Source: an uncultured Clostridia bacterium (GTDB taxonomy: Bacteria > Bacillota > Clostridia > Oscillospirales > Butyricicoccaceae). Taken from it: a DNA stretch of 24,854 nt. Of this stretch, positions 15,239-23,049 are shown one piece after another. The notes under the pieces were generated by a model that was given only the letters and a program-made list of their open reading frames with translations, was not told the origin of the DNA and made no database searches. Every line of letters starts with the position of its first letter. Position 1 is the stretch's first letter. The translations under genes and the position numbers were made by a program. The stretch covers positions 1 through 24,854 of the forward strand of contig CAJUSB010000044.1 in assembly GCA_910589115.1 (NCBI GenBank). The letters run 5' to 3'.

Positions 15239-16375
15239 TTACCTCAGTTCATCAAGTGGGATTTGAATTGATGGAATATCAAAGGGGAATTTATGCTTAA
15301 CAGTTTTATACGGATAAACCGCTTTGTCTTTTAATACCTTTTTTTCTACACGCTTCGAGTCAACGCGGATTTCTTTACGGAGAGACCACACCGCGACCTC
15401 CTGATAATGAACCGCAACAGCAGGCAGCACAGATAATCCCAGCCGTTTTGCAGCTTCCAGCCGATGCTGCCCGTCAAGTACAAGATTTGTAGATTTTGAT
15501 ATTATAATTGGTACTGTCCACATCCCCAGCGTTGTGATTTCATGCAAAAGATCCTTTACCCGCTCTTCCCCATATTCCTCTATACCATGCAGTTGTGAAA
15601 CCTCTACACGCTGCACCTCTGCCTCTCCATGGCTTGCGTCTATATCTGTACTTTGGACCTGATAGTATTCCTCCGGCTTGTTGAAGGTATAGAACTGGTA
15701 TGGTGTAATATCAGCCTCCCAGCAGGGCAGCAGCCGCAGATTTTCAATCCATGCAGTAAGAAAATATTGTTTAAGCGATGTTTTAGCGTACTTGTTCATG
15801 ATTGCACGGAATAACTCAAGCTCACCACTTCCAACCCGCATGATTCCTGTCAGTTTAGAGTAGGCCTTATATCTTTCATTGTAGGCGGATACAATCCGTA
15901 TATCTGTTATTTGTCCATATTTATTCGATTTAAGGATGCCTCCATACTGTGATTCCGTAAATGGCCCTCGGGTGAACCAGACAGATTTTCCCTCAAAATC
16001 AGACCCAAGCACATATCTGACTAAAGCATCCTCCATAATAACATCTGCCTCAAAGATGGCCACGGGACCATCTACTTTAGCAAGGGCAAGGCTGAGAGAC
16101 AGGATGTTAACATCTTCCTCATAGAATTTGTTCTCTATCGTCGTTACAACAGGGTCGTCATGAAACAAAGCCTCTATTTTATTTGCACAGTAGCCAGTCA
16201 CTATGTAAATCTGCTGGATACCATTGTCCTCAATTTGACGGACCAAACGCTCCAACACCCGTTCACCTTTATAAGGCAGCAGGCACTTGGGTTCCCTCCG
16301 GCTTAGCTTCTCCATCCGTCTGCTCCGACCTGCCGCCAAAATGACCGCCTGTCTAACTTCATTCAAGTCACTCAT
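15239..16375 (-). CDS. Nucleotidyltransferase fused to a SerK/ParB-like free-serine kinase domain
   Basis: This 378-residue protein has two domains. Residues 8-235 are a sugar-/choline-phosphate-type nucleotidyltransferase with LAAGRSRRM (13-21), the PK lysine (29-30) and the EAD metal site (109-111). Residues 255-378 form a ParB/sulfiredoxin-fold domain with DGQHRLEAAKRLG (301-313) and a C-terminal YPYKTVKH (354-361). That order and the tail match archaeal SerK (VDGHHRW and SPKTTRH) and SbnI, which phosphorylate free L-serine, SerK with ADP. Glu266 or Glu267 lies where SerK has its catalytic Glu. The predicted product is a nucleotide-activated O-phospho amino acid made by a single protein. 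The neighbouring methyltransferase and CDP-glycerol-phosphotransferase-like genes fit this. DNA binding as in ParB is unlikely. The substrate could also be threonine or a related hydroxy amino acid. Confidence 0.8.
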   Translation of the reverse strand: MSDLNEVRQAVILAAGRSRRMEKLSRREPKCLLPYKGERVLERLVRQIEDNGIQQIYIVTGYCANKIEALFHDDPVVTTIENKFYEEDVNILSLSLALAKVDGPVAIFEADVIMEDALVRYVLGSDFEGKSVWFTRGPFTESQYGGILKSNKYGQITDIRIVSAYNERYKAYSKLTGIMRVGSGELELFRAIMNKYAKTSLKQYFLTAWIENLRLLPCWEADITPYQFYTFNKPEEYYQVQSTDIDASHGEAEVQRVEVSQLHGIEEYGEERVKDLLHEITTLGMWTVPIIISKSTNLVLDGQHRLEAAKRLGLSVLPAVAVHYQEVAVWSLRKEIRVDSKRVEKKVLKDKAVYPYKTVKHKFPFDIPSIQIPLDELR

Positions 16376-16394
16376 TTTCTCTCACCCGCATTCT

Positions 16395-17096
16395 TTATTT
16401 AATGACGGCTTTTATATATTCAATGGCCGAATCCAGTGGGTCCCATAATTTTTTTCCGCACTCTAATTCACCTGCAGAGAGCAACACAGGAAATTCCGTG
16501 CAGCCTAAAATAATATTCTCACATGGAATCTTCTCACAGTACCTCTGAAAACGCAACTGCTCACCGCGCCCCGTCTGTCCTTGTTTTACAATTTCAATAA
16601 ACTCCCGCAGTTGTCCCCAGTTTTCAGAGTCTGGGACGTCTAATTTTATTCCGTATCGTTCAAACAACTGCTGATAGATATTAGATGCAAGCGTCCCCTC
16701 AGAGGCAATCAGATAGGCCGATTGGATTTGATGCTTCCAAAGACGCTGTGCGAGTGTATCAATAATATGGACCGTTTTCCGCTCGGCCTCCGGCACGAGC
16801 CGAAATACATCATGGATAAACGCATGACTGGTATTGCATGCAAATACAAGATGATCCGCCCCACAACCCAGCAGACCCTGTACTGCACAAGCCAGCTCAT
16901 GGACAACCGTTTCACGTTCTTCATGATACAGGATCGCTCTCACACGAGAAGGCATCGTGCAGCGATTATCAATTACAACCCGTGGCCTGTCCCATTCCTT
17001 TTCGGCTGGAAAAGCATCCAAAATACGTCGGAAAAATTCTAAAGTAGCGTATGAACCCATTCCTCCAACGATACCAATTGTTTCTGAATATTTCAT
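16395..17096 (-). CDS. Aspartate/glutamate racemase-family protein
   Basis: This 233-residue protein is a cofactor-independent racemase of the Asp/Glu/hydantoin family. Both catalytic cysteines are present: Cys87 in ACNTSH and Cys199 in LGCTEFP. The N-terminal IGIVGGMGS is the usual strand-loop. These enzymes invert the alpha carbon of aspartate, glutamate or related compounds using the two thiols. The ATG at 17096 follows AAGGAG at good spacing, 12 bases after the methyltransferase stop. Its place among the flagellin-modification genes suggests it supplies or epimerises an amino acid of the modification, rather than serving cell-wall D-Glu synthesis. True substrate unknown. Confidence 0.88.
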   Translation of the reverse strand: MKYSETIGIVGGMGSYATLEFFRRILDAFPAEKEWDRPRVVIDNRCTMPSRVRAILYHEERETVVHELACAVQGLLGCGADHLVFACNTSHAFIHDVFRLVPEAERKTVHIIDTLAQRLWKHQIQSAYLIASEGTLASNIYQQLFERYGIKLDVPDSENWGQLREFIEIVKQGQTGRGEQLRFQRYCEKIPCENIILGCTEFPVLLSAGELECGKKLWDPLDSAIEYIKAVIK

Positions 17097-17108
17097 TCGC
17101 GTTTCTCC

Positions 17109-17846
17109 TTAACGCCTGAATATGGTGCACAATCCATTGGTTTCCTCGCGTTTCCGCCCGACCTCCTCAGGAAGGAAATATTGCTCACTGACAGCAAAAC
17201 CAGCATCCAAAAGCGGCTGAAATAAAACGGCATATTCTTCCGGCGTACGATAAATGGCATCATATGAAGATTGCAAAGCCTCAGAGTGAAATCCATTTAA
17301 AGTCAATCTCTCCGATAATGCGGCTGTTTCCTTAATGCAGATCGTGCAGTGAGGCTGGGAAAGTGTCGGAATCCGCTCAAAAATCCGTTTCAATTCGTCA
17401 TCGTTGATGTAAATACAGATACCGGACATAATGATGCAGTGAAACGCCCCACCGTAAAAGGAAGGTGTCTTCTCTGCCGCATCGAAAGCAGTAAGATTAT
17501 AAAAAGAACACTTTTCAGATCCGCAAATTGCTTCTGCTGCCCTCAGCATTTCCATAGAGAAGTCCACCCCACAATAAGCGCTGCAGTGAGGAAGAACAAT
17601 TTTCGCCCACCGTCCCATACCGCATCCTAATTCCAGCACTCGGGCCTTCGAATCAATTCCCAGCTTTGGAAATAACATGTCTCTGTCATAATCATATACC
17701 CTGCCAGCAATTGAGGAATCTTCATCCCCAAGGGAAATTGCTCCCCAGCCCTTTTCTTCTATGAGGGATGCACGTTTATCATAAAACTTCTGTACATTTT
17801 CCATCTGAATGGATATCTTATCCCCATAAACCCTTTGCTTTTCCAT
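17109..17846 (-). CDS. SAM-dependent methyltransferase
   Basis: This 245-residue class I methyltransferase has motif I VLELGCGMGRW (70-80), the acidic residue binding SAM ribose in GVDFS (Asp95), and later motifs around AFHCIIMSGICIYI. AAAGGA lies ahead of ATG 17846. In the C. difficile type A flagellin glycan cluster a methyltransferase makes the N-methyl group of the phospho-threonine, and this gene occupies an equivalent setting between a phosphotransferase and a nucleotidyltransferase. N-methylation of the activated amino acid is the likeliest role; O-methylation of the sugar is an alternative. Confidence 0.88.
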   Translation of the reverse strand: MEKQRVYGDKISIQMENVQKFYDKRASLIEEKGWGAISLGDEDSSIAGRVYDYDRDMLFPKLGIDSKARVLELGCGMGRWAKIVLPHCSAYCGVDFSMEMLRAAEAICGSEKCSFYNLTAFDAAEKTPSFYGGAFHCIIMSGICIYINDDELKRIFERIPTLSQPHCTICIKETAALSERLTLNGFHSEALQSSYDAIYRTPEEYAVLFQPLLDAGFAVSEQYFLPEEVGRKREETNGLCTIFRR

Positions 17847-17868
17847 ATACGTTTTATCCTTTCATGTT

Positions 17869-19311
17869 TTAAGATAATGGAATCTCCTTGCACGGGATCC
17901 CGTCATCCTGATGAAGTGCTTCCCACAGCGCCTCGCAGACCCTTTCGCCGCAATGCCCGTCTGCTGTGGGCAGATCCTGCTCCACCGTCTGCTTGCGCAG
18001 CTGTACATTTCGATCTTCACCGCACCGAATCCGTTCTAAAAACGCAAGGATGCCGCTCAGCTGCCCTGTCTGCTCCATCCAATCACAGCCAATCAGTGTT
18101 TCCCCTGTCATAGAAGCCGTCAGGTTCTGGAACCACAAAAGCGGTTTATCCATCAGCAAATATTGGTGCATCATGGAGCTGTGATCAGAAATTTGCGCAT
18201 CAGAACAGGCAAAAGATGGCTCAAAAGATACTTCCCGATCCACAACCATATTAGGCGCTTTTTCAACCGACTGAATATATCCCTGCAACTGGCCGTATGC
18301 TTCGGGAGAGTACAGTTTTGTAATGGTATCGGTCATTGGGTGAAGCCTCCAAATCAGTGCACAATCCTGATGAGAAGCAAACCAACCAAATATATCATCA
18401 AAAAAGCACAGGGATGAAGCATCAATATTGTACCATGTATTCCAAAGGAAGGTTTTCCTCCCGTGAAGACATTCCCATCCCGCAGGGATGGGCACTTCCT
18501 TTCCACGCAGTCTGATAACGGGGTCTATTTTAGGTACTCCTGTCACAAGCATATTTGCTCCGCCGTGACGGGCATATCTGCAATAATACTTATAATGCTT
18601 TTGATTGGAGCCAATCACCTTCCACGCTACGTCATAAACACGCATTCGGCAAAGTACAGTCGGATAATCCTCAAGCACAATGGCGGGTAAAAAATAAGGA
18701 ATATATACCAGCCGGGTATGCTTTGCCAGCGTTTCCGGCCAGAACTGTTCCAGTGTACAACCTTCATAGGGCTGGCTAATAAACGCCAGCTCCGGGCAGT
18801 CCGTCTCAATATCATATTCATCATATCCAAAGGAGGGAACGCCCATAGACGTGAGGAAATCCTTATAGATAACCTCCTGCTCACGCTTACCGTTCCGCGT
18901 CACTACACGGCCTACCGGTGTGCGCACGACAATCGGATCGAAACGCGGGTCGTCCCGCATAAATTCATAGACGCTGCTCATGGCATCCCACTTTTCGCCC
19001 AGCTCGGCAAAGAATACCGCTCGCACCCGGTAGGAAACCCTTTCGGGAAGCTCGCTTAGAAACATCTCCAGCTGTTCTTCTAAGCCTGCTCCGCTGTGCT
19101 TCCATAACGTCTCAATTTCCGTAAGTTGGGACAGCGCGGAATCCTCATGTCCTGACTCCAACACCTCTCGAATCTGTGCCAGCATCCGCCGCCCGTTTTC
19201 CAGCAACTCCATTCCCATGCCGTCTACCGGGGCAGTACGCAGATACCGGGCGGCTTCCAAAAGGGTGCTGACCATTTTGCTGATGTAGACCAGCATACAA
19301 TATCGCATCAT
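17869..19311 (-). CDS. CDP-glycerol glycerophosphotransferase-like transferase
   Basis: This 480-residue protein resembles the TagB/TagF-type CDP-glycerol glycerophosphotransferase family. An N-terminal helical region precedes a GT-B-like core with VFFAELGEKWDAMSSVYE, VTGVPKID (256-263), LIWRLHP (319-325) and SDHSSMMHQYLLMDKP (375-390); the last two are the usual substrate-binding blocks. Such enzymes move an alcohol-phosphate from a CDP carrier to an acceptor. I chose ATG 19311, with AAAGGA seven bases upstream, over TTG 19377, which would overlap the preceding gene. By analogy with the equivalent C. difficile flagellin gene, it would transfer the phospho-amino acid to the flagellin-bound sugar, making a phosphodiester. 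Teichoic-acid synthesis is less likely, because no Tag gene or export gene is near. Confidence 0.82.
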   Translation of the reverse strand: MMRYCMLVYISKMVSTLLEAARYLRTAPVDGMGMELLENGRRMLAQIREVLESGHEDSALSQLTEIETLWKHSGAGLEEQLEMFLSELPERVSYRVRAVFFAELGEKWDAMSSVYEFMRDDPRFDPIVVRTPVGRVVTRNGKREQEVIYKDFLTSMGVPSFGYDEYDIETDCPELAFISQPYEGCTLEQFWPETLAKHTRLVYIPYFLPAIVLEDYPTVLCRMRVYDVAWKVIGSNQKHYKYYCRYARHGGANMLVTGVPKIDPVIRLRGKEVPIPAGWECLHGRKTFLWNTWYNIDASSLCFFDDIFGWFASHQDCALIWRLHPMTDTITKLYSPEAYGQLQGYIQSVEKAPNMVVDREVSFEPSFACSDAQISDHSSMMHQYLLMDKPLLWFQNLTASMTGETLIGCDWMEQTGQLSGILAFLERIRCGEDRNVQLRKQTVEQDLPTADGHCGERVCEALWEALHQDDGIPCKEIPLS

Positions 19312-19333
19312 CTGACAGTCCTTTCCGCTTCTT

Positions 19334-21502
19334 TTATTGTGGCATTCCGCCCCAAACCGGGGCGGTGAACCCCTCAATCAAGTAAGCAACCTTTTGGTAT
19401 GCCTCGCTCTGTTTGAGCGCAGCCACAGCCGGGTCGTCGGGACTGAAGCGTGCCAATATGACCCGCACCTGGTCTGCTAACCCTTTCAGCTCCGGCGGCG
19501 TCACAAGCTGCTGAACCTCCTGCGTATGCCCTGCCAGGAATTCTACCATATCTTTCACGCGCTCGCATACGTCCAGCCCCACCCGAAGCAGGCGCACATA
19601 TTCTACAGGTTCCCCGCGCTCCAGCGCATCGAACGCCTGCGAGCAATACCATCCAAAGCGGTGCAACGATGGCAGGACAAACAAACGTTCCTCCCGCAGG
19701 ACCTCCGCAGCATAACAGAGCGGAAGAAATCCTTTTTCCATTTTTGCAAAGGCACGAGCCAGCGCCAGTCCCTGCCCCTCGTCCTGCTCTCTGCTGCTCC
19801 AGGGGTAAATCTGTACAGCAGTCATAACCAACCCTCGCACCCAGCAAAATCCTTGCCAATCCGCGGGGTCAGCCTGCTCGGCTATACGTAATGCCTGCGA
19901 CAAAAAACGCTCCTTATCCTGTGCCAGCCGCGCGGCAAGACGATCCATTTCCTCAATATCCAGCAGTCTGTCCGACAGCGGGAATCGTACGCCATGCTCC
20001 AATGCGTGGGACAGCGCCTGAATCGGTGTTTCCTCCCAGCGCACAATACTGCACAGCCTGTCCTCCAATGCCCCTGGCTCAGACAGCTCAAGAATGGCGG
20101 CCGCATCACCCAGAGGGCACTTGCCCTCTAGCACCTGGAAAGCAGTATAAGCATGGCAACGAAACTGCGAGCTTGCAGCTTCCCGCTCCCGGTACTCCCT
20201 TGTAAACATTGCTGAACCTATTTGAAGGAAAATGGAAAGCCGTTGTTCCGCCTGCGCCTTGTCCGGAATGGCTTCGCCCAGACGTTCCCAAAAATGAAGC
20301 ATTTGAGCATCCGTATCCCACCCAAATGTACAGCGCAGCCGTCCAAAATTCTGTATGCAGTCCCCAATCTGCTTGGCATTCATTTTCGTAGGGTCCAGCG
20401 TTGCCATCAGCTGGGCACACCGATCCGGTTGGTCCTCATGAAGGTACCCCGATGCCAGAACGACAGCTACGCTGAGACAGCTGTTAGAATCGATCTTATC
20501 CAATGAACTGGCCAACAGATCCGCAAGATCAAAACGGTTATTTTGATAGTCCGCAACCCCTTGAAGGTATTTTTCCCCCCATCGAATCGCCTCAGTGTAA
20601 TTATCTGTATTCCAATAATGTCCAAAAGCAAAATAAGCAATCTCCACCCGGACAAAAATGGATGACGGGAACATCTCCTCGACCTCACCGATCCACTGTT
20701 CCAACTCCGGCAGTTTGTCCCGCATAGCCATTCGCACTGCGTAGCGGTAAATCGGCGGCCCAAACAACTCCCACTGAGACCATTTTTCAGCAACTCCAGC
20801 TAGGGCACGGCGCAAATACCCCTCCTGCTCCGGCATATTAGCGCTAGATTCTACGCATTGATTCAAAATAATCAAATTATTGGGGTCTGCCTCATGCTGT
20901 GCACGCAGCAACTCCATATTACGCGCCTGTTTCACTTGGAGCATTTCCGTATTCTGATAAACATAGCCGTCATGATGGAATATCGCCCCGCGGATCATCA
21001 TGGTCCGCAGATCCCCCTTGTACGGCCAATGTTCATGGATCGTCCCCTCGTACCGAAGTCCTGTTGACAAACGGAGCAGACGAGTAGCCAGAAAATCCGA
21101 ATAGCTGCCCCCACGGTCAAGCTCCAGAGTATTATAATTCCGTATGATGACAGAAGCAAAATCAAATTTCCGGTCATTGCTTAAAAAGGTGACATAGCCT
21201 TCAATATTTTCATCTACCCATTCATCACAGTCGATACTCATATACCACATTCCGGAACAGCGATCCATCACCGCATTGCGTGCGGCGGAAAAATCACCAG
21301 TCCAAGGGAAATCAATCAAGATATCCGAATAGCGCTCTGCCACAGCGCGGCTCCCGTCATCGGAACCCGTATCGGCCATTACCAACTCGCAGGGCACCGC
21401 ACTGCGCAGAGGCTCTAAAGATTTTAGGCACCGCTCCAGACAGCGGATCTCATTTTTGAAAATAATGCCGATGGACAGCAGTGGCTTTTGCGCATTCATC
21501 AT
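19334..21502 (-). CDS. GT2 glycosyltransferase with long C-terminal helical region
   Basis: This 722-residue protein has an N-terminal GT-A domain of family 2: SIGIIFKNE, DTGSDDGS (44-51), DFSAARN and the metal-binding DCDEW (91-95). The remaining 500 or so residues are helical and TPR-like, probably for protein binding. This fits enzymes that glycosylate a protein, such as the flagellin glycosyltransferases of clostridia. I prefer ATG 21502, which has GGAG six bases ahead, to ATG 21523. It is the first gene of the modification cluster after fliB and probably attaches the first sugar to Ser/Thr of the flagellin encoded nearby. The donor sugar is not readable; GlcNAc is a guess from C. difficile. 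Confidence 0.88.
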   Translation of the reverse strand: MMNAQKPLLSIGIIFKNEIRCLERCLKSLEPLRSAVPCELVMADTGSDDGSRAVAERYSDILIDFPWTGDFSAARNAVMDRCSGMWYMSIDCDEWVDENIEGYVTFLSNDRKFDFASVIIRNYNTLELDRGGSYSDFLATRLLRLSTGLRYEGTIHEHWPYKGDLRTMMIRGAIFHHDGYVYQNTEMLQVKQARNMELLRAQHEADPNNLIILNQCVESSANMPEQEGYLRRALAGVAEKWSQWELFGPPIYRYAVRMAMRDKLPELEQWIGEVEEMFPSSIFVRVEIAYFAFGHYWNTDNYTEAIRWGEKYLQGVADYQNNRFDLADLLASSLDKIDSNSCLSVAVVLASGYLHEDQPDRCAQLMATLDPTKMNAKQIGDCIQNFGRLRCTFGWDTDAQMLHFWERLGEAIPDKAQAEQRLSIFLQIGSAMFTREYREREAASSQFRCHAYTAFQVLEGKCPLGDAAAILELSEPGALEDRLCSIVRWEETPIQALSHALEHGVRFPLSDRLLDIEEMDRLAARLAQDKERFLSQALRIAEQADPADWQGFCWVRGLVMTAVQIYPWSSREQDEGQGLALARAFAKMEKGFLPLCYAAEVLREERLFVLPSLHRFGWYCSQAFDALERGEPVEYVRLLRVGLDVCERVKDMVEFLAGHTQEVQQLVTPPELKGLADQVRVILARFSPDDPAVAALKQSEAYQKVAYLIEGFTAPVWGGMPQ

Positions 21503-21639
21503 ATATCGCTCCATTTTTCTCATAGTTCTGTGTTTTCTGTTTCAGCGGTGCTTAGAATCTGTATTCATAAGACCTAAACGGTGTATGACACTGCCATACT
21601 ATGCTGCTACCCCACTACCCAGCTTGTGAATGCAGACCC

Positions 21640-22866
21640 TTAATTGCTGAGTAGGACTGCCATATGAGCCAGGGTACTGCTCTTATTTTGAAGGAATGAC
21701 GCACCGACAGCGTCTGGCAGCAGGCCATTGTGTACCATCTTCCGGCTGCCGTATACGATCAGCCGAAACAATTCGTTCCGGTCCCCTGCCGCGCCCGCCC
21801 GACAGGACATGACGGATAAATAACGGTAAACACTGTACAGGCTACAAAAATTGATGTAACTCTTCCACAATGCTTCCGGAGTCTCCAATGCCGGGAATCC
21901 CAGGTGAAAAAAAATAGAAACCATTAGATTTTCCATAAAATAGTCTCGTCCGCCAAAGCGTTCCTGAAAGCGGGCACGAGCATCCTGATATTCCTTGACA
22001 GAAATCTCGTATTTACCCTGGCATTGCACGTTCACATCCAACGTTAACGCGCTGGTCAGTTCCTGTCGGAGCCCCTTAAAATCATCGTTCCTATCAGGAA
22101 AGCTGAGAATGATACGGATATTGTTAATCAGGAAGCTGGGCAAATGTTGCTCGGCTTCCTCTGCTGGCAGTAAGCCGCCAGCGGAAGCCTGCTCTGTGAG
22201 AAGCCGCGCACGGGCCATCCAACGGGTCAAATCCGTCTCCCCATCCACAAGACTTTGCAAAGCAAGCCCCATCAGCAAAATACGCTGTGGAAGAGGGATA
22301 CACCGATCCTGTAGAAAATCTATGCATTGCGAACGGATTTCTTGAAAACAGCCCTCCAGCGTATGCGGCCGGCTGGGAATCTTCTGACAGGCTGAACAGG
22401 GGTCGGATCGGAAATCCACCCCCTCCGGCAGCTCCCACAACAAGTTCAGCACCGCCTCACAGGCAGGGCTTAGGCTTCGCTCATAATAGCCGGAACAGGA
22501 CGGCACTTCCTTTCTGGGAAAAATACGGCACACAAACGGCAATATCTCGTGCCCTTTTTCTACCTGAAGCATACAAAGACCATTTTCACAGCGCAGCAGG
22601 CAGGAGTCGTTCTCGCCTATCATCCGAAACTCGCCAAATGCACCGTTGAAAGGCTTGCCTCGTATTCTCTTTAGCGCATTGCGTATATGGGAATTCAATT
22701 CAGGGGAGCCAGACAGGCGCTTCAAAGACATATAATCCTTTTTATCAAAAACAATGCGCCAGCCCTTACAACAAGACAGATTGCAATCTGATGCAAGGCA
22801 TTGGAAATTGTCATAGTACGCGGGGCGCAAATCATATCCCGACGGCACGGAATTCAAAACGGACAC
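21640..22866 (-). CDS. fliB: FliB-type flagellin lysine N-methylase
   Basis: This 408-residue protein has the cysteine-rich pattern of FliB, which methylates lysines of flagellin: Cys23, Cys28, Cys32 and Cys33 in CLASDCNLSCCKGW, Cys89, Cys93 and Cys98 further on, and Cys113 in FVCRIFPR. The cluster probably binds an Fe-S centre or other metal. Translation starts at GTG 22866, with AAAGGAGG upstream. It is the gene after flagellin, beyond a terminator, which supports flagellin as its substrate. The flagellin here would then carry methyl-lysine as well as the predicted glycan. Confidence 0.88.
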   Translation of the reverse strand: MSVLNSVPSGYDLRPAYYDNFQCLASDCNLSCCKGWRIVFDKKDYMSLKRLSGSPELNSHIRNALKRIRGKPFNGAFGEFRMIGENDSCLLRCENGLCMLQVEKGHEILPFVCRIFPRKEVPSCSGYYERSLSPACEAVLNLLWELPEGVDFRSDPCSACQKIPSRPHTLEGCFQEIRSQCIDFLQDRCIPLPQRILLMGLALQSLVDGETDLTRWMARARLLTEQASAGGLLPAEEAEQHLPSFLINNIRIILSFPDRNDDFKGLRQELTSALTLDVNVQCQGKYEISVKEYQDARARFQERFGGRDYFMENLMVSIFFHLGFPALETPEALWKSYINFCSLYSVYRYLSVMSCRAGAAGDRNELFRLIVYGSRKMVHNGLLPDAVGASFLQNKSSTLAHMAVLLSN

Positions 22867-22920
22867 AATTCAAATCCTCCTTTAGACAGGGCTGAACCCC
22901 GTTTTGGTTCGTCGTTGAGT

Positions 22921-22968
22921 GCATAATATCCATCCCCGCATTGTGTTTGGCAGAGATGCATATTATGC
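22921..22968. repeat. Inverted repeat between fliC and fliB
   Basis: GCATAATAT (22921-22929) and ATATTATGC (22960-22968) are exact reverse complements 30 bases apart, just after the flagellin terminator and before fliB. They could be an operator or the stem of a leader RNA. No clear promoter was found here. Confidence 0.5.
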
Positions 22969-23004
22969 GTCCAAAAACAAAAGGGGCGGGCAATGGCCCG
23001 CCCC
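22969..23004 (-). terminator. Terminator of the flagellin gene
   Basis: On the minus strand GGGGCGGGC (23004-22996) pairs perfectly with GCCCGCCCC (22991-22983) over a 4-base loop. A T-rich run follows (22982-22971). It lies about 45 bases after the flagellin stop and allows strong flagellin expression with little read-through into fliB. Confidence 0.9.
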
Positions 23005-23049
23005 CTATCTGCGTTGGGCTTACGGTGTCCGGGTAATCCGGCTGTTTCC

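Noticed and set aside
15490..16375. ParB-type DNA partition or nuclease function of the fusion protein's C-terminal domain.
   Set aside because: There is no helix-turn-helix or partner ParA gene, and the tail after DGQHR follows SerK rather than ParB.
17869..19377. Teichoic acid polymerase as the role of the CDP-glycerol-phosphotransferase-like gene.
   Set aside because: No other Tag gene, polyprenol-linked sugar gene or ABC exporter is present, and the flanking genes point to flagellin modification.
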